Assembly (NCBI GenBank): GCA_024228935.1
Contig: JAAESX010000210.1
Span: 62,001 to 126,000 of the forward strand
Length of the DNA: 64,000 nt
Reading direction: 5' to 3'
Source of the DNA: Pseudomonadota bacterium
GTDB taxonomy: Bacteria > Myxococcota_A > UBA796 > CAJQPC01
Part shown: one piece after another, positions 52,342 to 60,616 of the stretch
How the letters are laid out: each line of letters begins with the position of its first letter
Numbering within the stretch: the stretch's first letter is position 1
The notes under the pieces: generated by a model
Databases searched by the model: none
What the model saw: the letters and a program-made list of their open reading frames with translations, nothing else
What the model was told of the DNA's origin: nothing
Program-made: the position numbers and the translations under genes

Positions 52342-53838
52342 ATGTCCTTCCGCACCCCCATCGCCCTCTTCGTCCTCTCCAGCCTCGTGGCCTGCAAGGA
52401 CGACGCCGCCCCCACCCAGCAGACCGACTCGGCCGAGATCGAGGCGCTCACCGAGCAGCTCGCCTCGCTCGAGGCCCAGGTCATCGAGCTGCAGTGGCAG
52501 GCCGAGACCGCCGCCGAGGAGCGCAGCGCTCTCGACGCCGACCTGATGGCCGTCGAGGACTCCCTCGGTGCCCTGGCCGAGGTCGACCTCACCGTCATCG
52601 AGGACGTGGCCGCTGCCGTCGACGGCAACACCTCGCGCATCATCGAGCTCGAGGACGCCGGCTTCGTCACGGCCGGTTGGGTCGCCTCGCAGGGCTACGT
52701 CGAGGACCTGGACGGCGTCGCCACCGAGTCGTTCGTCCAGAGCCAGGGCTTCGCGACCGAGACCTGGTCCGATGGCCGGTTCGCGACGACCGCCGACGTC
52801 TCGGCCGTGTCCTCGTCCGCGTCCTCGAACGCCTCGTCGATCACGAGCCTGGGCTCGAAGGTCAGCACGAACAGCTCGGACATCTCGTCGGTGGAGAGCG
52901 ACGTCGCCGGGCTCGAGTCCGACGTCACGACGCTGCAGTCGGACGTCACGGCTCTCGAGTCCGGCCACACCACGTCCGAGTCGGACATCGACGACCTGCA
53001 GTCGGACGTGGCCGCGGTCGAGGCGGACATCAGCGCGCTGCAGTCCGCGATGACCTCGGCCGAGAGCGACATCGCCGGCAACACCAGCGACATCTCGTCG
53101 AACTCCTCGGACCTGGCCTCGGCCGAGAGCGACATCTCGGACCTGACCACCCGAGTGACCGACAACACGGCCGACATCACCACGGTGAAGTCCTTCACCG
53201 ACGAACTCGTCGACTACCTGACCGTCGACACGAGCGACGACAGCCTGACCATCTCGGGCGCCAACCTGTTCCTCGACTCGGGCAGCGGCTCGACGGAGGG
53301 CGCGGTCAACGGACTCGGCAACCTGGTGGTCGGCTACAACGAGGACGCCAGCTCGAGCCTGAGCCGCTCCGGCAGCCACAACATCGTGTTCGGCAGCGAG
53401 AACGAGTACACCGGCTACGCGGGCCTGGTCGGCGGCTACGGCAACGAGATCGGCGGCACCTACAGCGTCATCGTGACCGGTGAAGAGGGCATCGCGGACG
53501 GCGACTTCTCCGCCATCCTGACGGGTGAGCTCAACGACGCCTCGGGAGACTACGCCGCCATCGTGGCGGGGGACGAGAACACCGCGTCGGGCTCGTGGGC
53601 GGCGGTGCTGGGGGGGTACGACAGCACGGCCAGCGGCGGCTCGTCGGCCATCGTCGGCGGTGAGACGAACTCCGCCACGAAGCAGTACGCGGTCATCCTG
53701 GGCGGCAACAACAACGTAGCCGAGGGCAAGTGGGCCACTGTCGTGGGCGGCGCTCGCAACGAGGCATCGGGCTCGGGCTCGACCGCGAACGGCGGCTTCA
53801 ACGACGACGTGTCCACGAGCTACGACACGACCTACTGA
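52342..53838 (+). CDS. Lipoprotein with coiled-coil stalk and YadA-like head repeats
   Basis: 498 residues. Signal ending SSLVACKDD (Cys at residue 18). Residues about 25-90 and 150-295 are coiled coil, the latter in seven-residue steps (SDVAGLESDVTTLQSDVTAL). The C-terminal part (about 300-495) has head-type repeats (AAIVAGDENTASGSWAAVLG, SAIVGGETNSATKQYAVILG) as in trimeric autotransporter adhesins. The C-terminal translocator barrel of those adhesins is absent; the lipid anchor would replace it. Preceded by a sigma-54 promoter and GGAG, followed by a strong terminator. Confidence 0.8.
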   Translation: MSFRTPIALFVLSSLVACKDDAAPTQQTDSAEIEALTEQLASLEAQVIELQWQAETAAEERSALDADLMAVEDSLGALAEVDLTVIEDVAAAVDGNTSRIIELEDAGFVTAGWVASQGYVEDLDGVATESFVQSQGFATETWSDGRFATTADVSAVSSSASSNASSITSLGSKVSTNSSDISSVESDVAGLESDVTTLQSDVTALESGHTTSESDIDDLQSDVAAVEADISALQSAMTSAESDIAGNTSDISSNSSDLASAESDISDLTTRVTDNTADITTVKSFTDELVDYLTVDTSDDSLTISGANLFLDSGSGSTEGAVNGLGNLVVGYNEDASSSLSRSGSHNIVFGSENEYTGYAGLVGGYGNEIGGTYSVIVTGEEGIADGDFSAILTGELNDASGDYAAIVAGDENTASGSWAAVLGGYDSTASGGSSAIVGGETNSATKQYAVILGGNNNVAEGKWATVVGGARNEASGSGSTANGGFNDDVSTSYDTTY

Positions 53839-53860
53839 GTGGTCTGGGGGGACGCACTCG

Positions 53861-53893
53861 CCACCCGTCTCTCTTCGGAGAGGCGGGTGGTTT
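53861..53893 (+). terminator. Rho-independent terminator with UUCG loop
   Basis: A 13-bp stem (53861-53873 with 53878-53890, one G-U pair) closes a TTCG tetraloop and is followed by TTT. It ends the head-repeat lipoprotein transcript. Confidence 0.85.
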
Positions 53894-53917
53894 CCTGCGT
53901 CTGGGCTCGACCGGGCC

Positions 53918-54073
53918 CTACTGGACCCCGAAGCCCTGCTCCGCGTAGCTGTTCGGCATCGTCTGGTCGTCCGGGGCCGTGAACCACAGCGCCGCGAGCA
54001 CGAGCAGGACGACGACGAGCGCGCCTCCGCCGTAGATGACCAGGTCCTTCTTGATGCTGCCTTCGTCGCTCAT
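53918..54073 (-). CDS. 51-aa single-pass membrane protein
   Basis: MSDEGSIKKDLVIYGGGALV starts it; a hydrophobic helix spans about residues 11-32 and a short polar tail ends GFGVQ. ATG 54073 overlaps the TGA of the MlrC-family gene by four bases (ATGA), so it is probably translated by coupling. No family recognised. Confidence 0.65.
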   Translation of the reverse strand: MSDEGSIKKDLVIYGGGALVVVLLVLAALWFTAPDDQTMPNSYAEQGFGVQ

Positions 54074-55566
54074 GTCTCCACCTTACGCCGGCGGGCGTCC
54101 GCTGGCCTCCAGTCCTCGACGGGCTGGAACGGCCAGACCGGGTCCGTGAACTGCACGCGCTCGCGCACGGCGTCGAAGTCCGTGATGCCCTGGGTCTTCA
54201 CGTAGAGGGACAGCCGGTTCTGCGCGAGGAAGTACCAGCGGTAGTGGAAGAAGTTCTTCACGACGACGACGTCGGCCTTCCACGTGCTCAGCCCGACCGA
54301 GTTGTAGAAGTCCGGCTTGATCGGCAGCGGGGCCTGCTCGGTGACGACGAGCTTCAGGTGACCGCAGTCCAGCGTCACGCGGTTCCCGAAGGGGCTGTTG
54401 CTGTCGCCCTGGATGACGCGACCGCGGACCGCCAGGGGGCCGCCGGGGCTGTGGGTGAGGCGGGCGCCGACCTCGACCTCGACGTCCTCGCCGAGCCGGT
54501 CCAGCAGCTCGGTGGCGACCTGCGCATCCCGCACGCAGGCCAGCGTGTCCAGGCCGTGGCCTCGCTCGTACAGGGCCCGGATGAGGGCGGTGTTGTCGCC
54601 CGGGGCCCCCGCGCCGACGACATCGCTGGCATCCACCATCGTGACGCAGCCCGTGGCTCGGCGGAAGCGAGCGCCGCGGGCCTCGGCGATGGCCGAGTCG
54701 GCGGTGTGGAACTCGGGGGGCTGCTCGTGCCGGACGGACCAGGCGAACTCGGCGATCTCCTCGGCGATGGCCTCGGCCAGCTCGGGCGTGTCACAGACAG
54801 CGACGGTGCTCCAGCCCAGGTCCGGGTTGTGGTTCCAGAGGTGGCACATGAACAGCGAGACGCTGCGCACGCCGGGCCGCTTCTCCATGCGGTCGAGCTG
54901 GCGGAAGACGCCTCGCATGGGGTTCAACAGGTCGACCGTCGAGCCGCCGCCCAGGATCATCGGCAGGGAGCGCCAGGCGACGTGTGGGGTCCACCCCTCG
55001 ACGCGGTCGGCGAGCAGCTCGGCGCAGCGGGCGCCGATCTTCGGGTGGTCCCTGTGCGGATTGGTCCGGTACGCGACGGGCACCTCGCACGCCGCCATGA
55101 GACGGGAGGTGAGCAGCCCGTGCAGGTCGAAGGCCGTGACGATCGGGATGTCGGGGAGCGCGGCTCGGAGCTCTTCGGTGATCCAGGCCTCGGGCTCGTC
55201 CATCTCATGGCTGCCCATCGCGCCGTGGAGCGCCAGGAACACGCCATCGAGCTGGCCTGCGTCGCGGACGGCGGCGACCAGTCCATCGCGGAGCTCGACG
55301 AGCGCCTGCCGGGAGATGGGACCGGCCGGAAGGGCCCAGGCCGAGAGCAGCGGGACCGTGGTGGCTCCTCGCTTCTCGGCCGCCTTGACGAACCCTGAGA
55401 GCTCGGCGTTCTTCATCAGCCCGACGACCTCCTGACCGCTGCTCGAGGCGGCGGCGGCCAGCTCGTCGCCCACCAGGAAGTGGACCCGGCGGAAGTCGTC
55501 CAGGGTCGTCGTGAGGGGAGACAGGCAGTGTGTCTCCTGGTTCACTCGGGCGTATCCGAGGCGCAT
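54070..55566 (-). CDS. MlrC-family (M81) metalloprotein
   Basis: 498 residues. The pattern of MlrC, the microcystinase-pathway enzyme, and its M81 relatives is visible: GYARVNQETHCLSPL at the N-terminus, FLALHGAMGSHEMDEPE, IVTAFDLHGLLT, YRTNPHRDHP (metal-binding Asp/His residues), and a C-terminal MlrC_C domain with PGDNTALIRALYERG and FYNSVGLSTWKADVVVVKNF. Members are broadly distributed hydrolases; the substrate here is unlikely to be microcystin specifically. No signal peptide. Confidence 0.85.
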   Translation of the reverse strand: MRLGYARVNQETHCLSPLTTTLDDFRRVHFLVGDELAAAASSSGQEVVGLMKNAELSGFVKAAEKRGATTVPLLSAWALPAGPISRQALVELRDGLVAAVRDAGQLDGVFLALHGAMGSHEMDEPEAWITEELRAALPDIPIVTAFDLHGLLTSRLMAACEVPVAYRTNPHRDHPKIGARCAELLADRVEGWTPHVAWRSLPMILGGGSTVDLLNPMRGVFRQLDRMEKRPGVRSVSLFMCHLWNHNPDLGWSTVAVCDTPELAEAIAEEIAEFAWSVRHEQPPEFHTADSAIAEARGARFRRATGCVTMVDASDVVGAGAPGDNTALIRALYERGHGLDTLACVRDAQVATELLDRLGEDVEVEVGARLTHSPGGPLAVRGRVIQGDSNSPFGNRVTLDCGHLKLVVTEQAPLPIKPDFYNSVGLSTWKADVVVVKNFFHYRWYFLAQNRLSLYVKTQGITDFDAVRERVQFTDPVWPFQPVEDWRPADARRRKVET

Positions 55567-55648
55567 GACGGGTCCGGGCGGCAGGGTTCGGGGGACTGTT
55601 GCCAGGATGTCTCACCCGCGGGATCACCTGCGCGCTACCTCTGCGCCC

Positions 55649-57058
55649 ATGTGTGGCTTCGTCGGAATCCTGGGCAACGAGCCCGCCGCCCCCCGTCTCC
55701 TGATGAGCCTGCAGGCCATCCAGCACCGGGGGCAGGACGCCGCCGGGATCGGAACGGTGCACGAGGGGCGCATCCATGTCCGCAAGGGGCTCGGTATGAT
55801 CCATGCCGCGGTCTCCAGCATGAAGGGGCTCACTGGCACCGCCGGGATCGCGCACGTGCGCTACCCGACCGCAGGCAAGAGCTCCTCGGCCGAGGACGCC
55901 CAGCCGTTCATCACGCGGCGTCCAGGGATCCTGCTCGCGCACAACGGCAACGTCACGAACGTGCCCGAGGTGAAGGCGCAGCTCCGCGAGCAGGGCATCG
56001 TCGTGCTGTCGGAGTGCGACGCCGAGCCCATCCTCCTCGTCCTGGAGCAAGAGCTGACGGCCATCCGCCAGGCCGGGCACACGAGCGAGGACTTGAAGCA
56101 GGCGCTCGCCGGTGTCTTCGCCCGGGTCCGCGGGGCCTACTCGGTGGTCGCCGTGCTGGAGCTCGACGGCGAGAGCACGCTCATCGCCTTCCGCGACCCC
56201 CACGGCATCCGACCGGGTGTCTACGGACGGCTCGCCGACGGCTGGATCGCCTCGAGCGAGTCGGTCGCGCTCGACGTGCTGATGGTCGACAAGGCCGGAG
56301 ACATCCCTGCTGGTGCCTGCCTCGTCTTGCGGGCCGGGCAGGACGCGCAGATCCTCGAGGTCTCCCAGCCGGAGCCTCGCCCGTGCGTCTTCGAACGCAT
56401 CTACTTCGCTCGGCCCGACAGCATCATGGAGGACGGCCGCATCAACCGGACGCGCTGGTGCATGGGCCGCCAGCTGGCTCGTGAGTGGGCCGCCAAGGGG
56501 CTCTCGGCGGACGTCGTCGTGGCCGTCCCCGACAGCTCGCGACCGGCCGCGATGGCGATGGCCGAGGAGCTGGAGCTGCGGCACCGCGAGGGGTTCATCA
56601 AGAACCGCTACTCGGGCCGGACCTTCATCATGCCGGACCAGAACACCCGCGAGCTGGCGCTGCGGCTGAAGCTGAACCCCATCCGCGAGATCTTCGAGGG
56701 CCAGCGGGTCCTGCTCGTCGACGACAGCATCGTGCGCGGCTCGACGATGGGCCGCATCGTGAAGATGGTGCGGAAGCTCGGGCCCAAGGAGCTCCACATC
56801 GCGGTGTTCTCGCCCCCGGTGCGGAACCCGTGCTTCTACGGCATCGACATGCCCAGCCAGGACGAGCTCATCGCTGCGCGCCTGAGCGAGGACGAGCTGG
56901 CCGCCCACTTCGGCGCCGACTCGCTGACGTTCCTCTCTCGCGCGGGCCTGGCCGAGGTCTCCGGTCCGAAGATCTGCGCGGCCTGCTTCGACGGCGAGTA
57001 CTGCGTCCCCGTCAGCGCGGACGAGCGGGCCGCCATCGAGTCGAACCGACGCGGTTAG
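55649..57058 (+). CDS. purF: Amidophosphoribosyltransferase
   Basis: 469 residues. MCGFVGILG makes Cys2 the glutaminase nucleophile, without the propeptide seen in some PurF proteins. QHRGQDAAGIG, AHVRYPTAGKSS and AHNGNVTN complete the glutaminase domain. The PRPP loop is VLLVDDSIVRGSTM. Cys residues in NPCFYGIDMPS and ICAACFDGEYC fit the iron-sulfur-containing (Bacillus-type) class. It commits PRPP and glutamine to purine synthesis. The ATG has no clear ribosome site. Confidence 0.95.
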   Translation: MCGFVGILGNEPAAPRLLMSLQAIQHRGQDAAGIGTVHEGRIHVRKGLGMIHAAVSSMKGLTGTAGIAHVRYPTAGKSSSAEDAQPFITRRPGILLAHNGNVTNVPEVKAQLREQGIVVLSECDAEPILLVLEQELTAIRQAGHTSEDLKQALAGVFARVRGAYSVVAVLELDGESTLIAFRDPHGIRPGVYGRLADGWIASSESVALDVLMVDKAGDIPAGACLVLRAGQDAQILEVSQPEPRPCVFERIYFARPDSIMEDGRINRTRWCMGRQLAREWAAKGLSADVVVAVPDSSRPAAMAMAEELELRHREGFIKNRYSGRTFIMPDQNTRELALRLKLNPIREIFEGQRVLLVDDSIVRGSTMGRIVKMVRKLGPKELHIAVFSPPVRNPCFYGIDMPSQDELIAARLSEDELAAHFGADSLTFLSRAGLAEVSGPKICAACFDGEYCVPVSADERAAIESNRRG

Positions 57059-57071
57059 TTCGCGCTTGGAT

Positions 57072-57077
57072 TAGGCT
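57072..57077 (+). promoter_or_regulatory. Putative -10 element of a leaderless promoter
   Basis: TAGGCT followed by GCGGGC and then GTG 57084; the same hexanucleotide GCGGGC separates TAGGGT from GTG 61460. Confidence 0.5.
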
Positions 57078-57083
57078 GCGGGC

Positions 57084-58049
57084 GTGAAGACACGGCACTC
57101 GCTCACGCACGGTCGGGCCCAGGAGCTCGCGCTCGACGACGGGTCGGTCCAGCTGGTGGTGACCTCGCCGCCGTACCCGATGATCGCGATGTGGGACGAG
57201 GTCTTCCCCTCGTCGAGTGACGCGCTGGCTCGCTCGGATGGACCGGCGGCCTTCGAGGCGATGCACCAGGAACTCGACGCGTGCTGGGCTGAGCTCTTTC
57301 GGGTCCTGCAGCCCGGTGGGCTCGCCTGCATCAACATCGGCGACGCGACGCGCAGCCTGGGGGGGCAGTTCGCGCTCTACCCGAACCACGCGCGCATCCT
57401 GTCCGCGGCGATGCGGCTCGGGTTCACCGTCCTGCCCGACATCCTGTGGCGGAAGCCGAACAACTCGCCGACCAAGTTCATGGGCTCGGGCATGCTGCCG
57501 GCGGGCGCCTACGTCACCTACGAGCACGAGTACGTGCTGGTGCTGCGCAAGGGCGGCAAGCGGGCGTTCACCGCGAAGCAGGCGGAGACCCGACGGAAGT
57601 CGGCGCTGTTCTGGGAGGAACGGAACGTCTGGTTCTCGGACCTGTGGGAGCTCAAGGGCACCGGCCAGAAGCTCTCGCGCGGCGGCCGGGACCGCTCGGC
57701 GGCTTTCCCGTTCGAGCTCGCCTGGCGGCTGATCTGCATGTACTCGATGTACGGCGACGTCGTCCTGGACCCGTTCGCCGGCACGGGGACCACCCTGTGT
57801 GCGGCGGCGGTCGCCGGAAGGAACGGGGTCGGGGTGGACCTGGATGCCGCGCTCGTCGCCGGCTTCGAGCTGGAGCTGCCGGAGCGCGCTCGGCCCCGGC
57901 TGGCGGCTCATCGAGCGTTCGTGGCGGACCGGGAGACCAAGCACGACAACCCGCGGTACGGCGCGGTGGTGACGGCCCAGGAACGGAAGCTGGAGCTGTG
58001 GGAGGTCGCCGGCGTGAGCGGCCTCGAGGTCGACTACGCGTTGGTCTGA
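57084..58049 (+). CDS. Solo DNA (N4-cytosine/N6-adenine) methyltransferase
   Basis: 321 residues from GTG 57084. Motif IV VVTSPPYPMI lies near the N-terminus (about 24-33), and the SAM motif I VVLDPFAGTGTT near residue 230, an order typical of beta-class methyltransferases. TSPPY rather than DPPY favours N4-cytosine. A central loop with ILWRKPNNSPTKFMGSG is common to this group. No restriction endonuclease gene is adjacent. Its 3' end overlaps the convergent membrane gene by 16 bases. Confidence 0.85.
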   Translation: MKTRHSLTHGRAQELALDDGSVQLVVTSPPYPMIAMWDEVFPSSSDALARSDGPAAFEAMHQELDACWAELFRVLQPGGLACINIGDATRSLGGQFALYPNHARILSAAMRLGFTVLPDILWRKPNNSPTKFMGSGMLPAGAYVTYEHEYVLVLRKGGKRAFTAKQAETRRKSALFWEERNVWFSDLWELKGTGQKLSRGGRDRSAAFPFELAWRLICMYSMYGDVVLDPFAGTGTTLCAAAVAGRNGVGVDLDAALVAGFELELPERARPRLAAHRAFVADRETKHDNPRYGAVVTAQERKLELWEVAGVSGLEVDYALV

Positions 58050-58693
58050 GTCAGGTCCAGGTACGCGGCGATCATCATCGCGGTGAGGAACGGGCCGCCG
58101 ATCATCGGGCCCAGGATCGGGATGCCGTTCAGGGCCGCCATGATGAAGATGGCCAGGCCGTAGAAGACGAGGACCTTGCCGGCGTTGCCGCTCACGATCT
58201 CGAAGCTGCGCGTGATCGACTCGATGGGGCCGCAGCGCTCGTCCGCCATCACGATCATCGCGAAGAAGCTGTACAGGCCGAAGAACAGGTACGGGATGCC
58301 CAGGAACGGCAGGCTGAGCGCCAGCGCCAGGAAGTTCAGGAGCATCAGGGCGATGATGTTGTGGGCGTCCTCGAAGGCCTCCCACAGCTCGGCCAGCCGG
58401 AACTCGCCGCCGCGCATCGCCGACAGCGTGCCGCGGGTGAAGCCGAGCGAGATGGGCGTCACCAGGAGCACCATCAGGAAGAGGAAGAACGAGACCCCGA
58501 GCGCGATGATGCTGTACATCACGACCTCGTTGTCGATCTGGGTCGAGGCGATGGCGGCGGCGAACGCGAACAGCCCGAGCACGATGGCGCCGGCCATGGT
58601 CACCCCCCACTGGAGCAGGATGGGGGCCATGTAGAGCCGCCACTTCTGGCTGATCTCGTCGGCTCCTCGACCCAGCCAGTCTCCGACGTTCAC
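58034..58693 (-). CDS. Polytopic membrane protein (YciC-like)
   Basis: 219 residues with five or six membrane helices. The motif RGEFRLAELW-type loop (GGEFRLAELWEAFEDA) and FGLYSFFAMIVMADE with ESITRSFEIVSGN resemble YciC/DUF-type integral membrane proteins of unknown role. GTG 58693 overlaps the upstream UDG-family stop (GTGA). Last gene of a three-gene operon. Confidence 0.65.
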   Translation of the reverse strand: MNVGDWLGRGADEISQKWRLYMAPILLQWGVTMAGAIVLGLFAFAAAIASTQIDNEVVMYSIIALGVSFFLFLMVLLVTPISLGFTRGTLSAMRGGEFRLAELWEAFEDAHNIIALMLLNFLALALSLPFLGIPYLFFGLYSFFAMIVMADERCGPIESITRSFEIVSGNAGKVLVFYGLAIFIMAALNGIPILGPMIGGPFLTAMMIAAYLDLTQTNA

Positions 58694-59343
58694 GACCAGC
58701 CCAGTTCGGCGAGGCGCGCGTCCAGGAGCGCCGGGAAGTTCTTGTACCAGGTGGCGTTCAGCGGGCTCGGATGGGGGAGGGGGTGGAGTCGGATGGTCTT
58801 GCCGCGGAGCTCGATCTCCAGGCTCGCCTCGTACCGGTCGGGCCGCGTCCAGAACGCCTTCAGCTGCGGTCTCAGGGACTTGTCGGCGACGCCGAACCAC
58901 TCGAACGCCACGTTGCCGCAGGTCAGCATGTCGCTGCCGGTCCAGTGGTCGACGATGAGCGAGGTGATGTGCGGCTCGAACCGACGCTTCACCTTCATCG
59001 ACCAGGCCTTGTTGCCGGTCGGCTTGAAGGGCACGGTGTTGCACCAGAACACGCCGCGTCCGACCTCGACGCTGGCCTGTTTCGAGGGGCAGTCCACCCC
59101 GTGGCGAGCTCGGTGGAAGCCGTCCCGGATGAGCTGGCCGCCCTTGCCGATGAACGGCTCGCGGTCGTGGATCTCGAACCGTCCCGGGTCTCGGCCCAGG
59201 ATGCCGACGGGGGCGTCCAGCGAGCCGGATCCGAGCAGGACGGGCGTCGTCGGGGCGAGACCGGCGGAGGCATAGACCGGGAAGTCGATGTCCATTCCGC
59301 CGAGCGCAGCTTCTGCGGCCATGGCGGCCAGCACCTGGTCCAT
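58690..59343 (-). CDS. Uracil-DNA glycosylase-superfamily protein
   Basis: 217 residues. GILGRDPGRFEIHDREPF is a variant of the UDG motif (usually GxDPG with a downstream aromatic), IGKGGQLIRDG fits the family, and the C-terminal LHPLPHPSPLNATWY matches the HPSP minor-groove loop. The catalytic Asp position is not certain. Enzymes of this group excise uracil or other bases from DNA. ATG 59343 overlaps the upstream stop by one base. Confidence 0.75.
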   Translation of the reverse strand: MDQVLAAMAAEAALGGMDIDFPVYASAGLAPTTPVLLGSGSLDAPVGILGRDPGRFEIHDREPFIGKGGQLIRDGFHRARHGVDCPSKQASVEVGRGVFWCNTVPFKPTGNKAWSMKVKRRFEPHITSLIVDHWTGSDMLTCGNVAFEWFGVADKSLRPQLKAFWTRPDRYEASLEIELRGKTIRLHPLPHPSPLNATWYKNFPALLDARLAELGWS

Positions 59344-59795
59344 CAGTCGCCGAGCACGCTGTGGATGGTGAGCTCGTCCAGGCCCATCGTGCGCCCGAGC
59401 TCGAGCACCTGGTCCTTGAAGATCTTCACGCCCGACAGCTGGGACAGGAGCACCTGGGCGACGTCGGCGATGGACTTGGCGACCTCGCGCTCACCCAGTC
59501 CGAGCCGTCCGGCGTACTCGTGCAGGAGCGTGGTCTCCTCGTCTGAGATGGCGCCGTCGGCGAACGCCACCAGCACGCAGCTCTTGAGCAGGGCTTCCTT
59601 GAGCGCGGGCGTGTCGATCACCGACCAGTCGATGTCCGTGGTGGCACCGGCTCCGATGCTCTCCTCGAACTCGATGATGAGGGCCTCCTCGTTCGGGTGC
59701 ATGCCGTCCGAGACGGCGACGGCGCGCATGGCGGCGGCGATGGCGGCGCCGGCCTTGGTGTCGATGTCGGGGACGGACCCCATGATGGAGGGCAT
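59343..59795 (-). CDS. TerB-like protein
   Basis: 150 residues, all helical, no signal. Two acidic helix-loop motifs (VSDGMHPNEEALIIEFEES and FADGAISDEETTLLHEYA) are typical of TerB/tellurite-resistance-like domains, whose acidic residues may bind metal. A CAGGAG ribosome site precedes ATG 59795. First gene of the TerB-UDG-membrane operon. Confidence 0.7.
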   Translation of the reverse strand: MPSIMGSVPDIDTKAGAAIAAAMRAVAVSDGMHPNEEALIIEFEESIGAGATTDIDWSVIDTPALKEALLKSCVLVAFADGAISDEETTLLHEYAGRLGLGEREVAKSIADVAQVLLSQLSGVKIFKDQVLELGRTMGLDELTIHSVLGD

Positions 59796-59854
59796 GTCGG
59801 CTCCTGTTCAGGCTGGCGGGCATGGTACGCGACGCACGCAAGCGGATTTCGGCG

Positions 59855-60616
59855 TCAGTCGTCGGGCTCGTCCTCGACCGGGGCGAGGTTGGCGAGGATC
59901 GCGAGCAGCTCGTCGGGCGCGAAGCCCTCTCGCAGCGAGGTGTCCGAGATCGTGCGCTGGAGGACGAAGAGGCGCAGGTGCTCGTCGTCGACCGGGACGG
60001 CGCCGCAGGTCAGCAGGCAGTCCTTCCAGCCCTCCTCGAACCGATCGGTCGCGCGCTGGAGCAGTCCCTCGAAGCGAGCGGTGTCGATGCCCTCGCCCCA
60101 GAGGTCGCTCGGTCGGCCGCGAGGACGGACGAACCACGTGACGACCGCGATGGTGGCCATGCCGAGGAGCCAGGCCACGGTGCCGGCCATCCACCCGAGG
60201 ACGAGCCAGAGCAGCATCACGCCCATGCCGGCGCAGCCGCCGACCGTCCGCATGGCGTGCTTGTCGTACCAGGAGGTCGTGTAGTCCATGACGGCGTCGA
60301 AGCCGTCGCCGCCCAGCGCCTCGAGCTCGTCGGGCGTGACGTAGATGTCGCCGTTGCCCGTCTCGAACGCGCCCATCCACCCGTCCCAGATGAGGCCCCA
60401 GCGCTGCACGGAGCGGTTGACGTCCGGCGAGAGCGGGGGCCGCTGGCGGGGCTCGATCCGGTCCGCCCAGGTGGCGTCGTCGTGGAAGGTCTCGAGCTTG
60501 GCGCAGGCCAGCAGGGCCTTGACGTCCTGGCACTCGAGGCCGAAGCGCGGGTGTACCCACCGGTCATGCGGGTCCAAGACGTACCCGAACCGCCGCATCC
60601 GGGCAGCCTCAGGCAT
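59855..60616 (-). CDS. Membrane protein of unknown function, 253 aa
   Basis: Soluble N-terminal domain (about 1-135), then two adjacent membrane helices (about 145-165 and 168-188) and a C-terminal helical domain ending in an acidic tail. The first residues overlap the end of the alpha/beta hydrolase gene by eight bases. A possible second start is Met 7. No family recognised. Confidence 0.6.
   Translation of the reverse strand: MPEAARMRRFGYVLDPHDRWVHPRFGLECQDVKALLACAKLETFHDDATWADRIEPRQRPPLSPDVNRSVQRWGLIWDGWMGAFETGNGDIYVTPDELEALGGDGFDAVMDYTTSWYDKHAMRTVGGCAGMGVMLLWLVLGWMAGTVAWLLGMATIAVVTWFVRPRGRPSDLWGEGIDTARFEGLLQRATDRFEEGWKDCLLTCGAVPVDDEHLRLFVLQRTISDTSLREGFAPDELLAILANLAPVEDEPDD

Noticed and set aside
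54070..55566. Microcystin-degradation cluster
   Set aside because: Only one MlrC-family gene is present, without mlrA/mlrB/mlrD neighbours.
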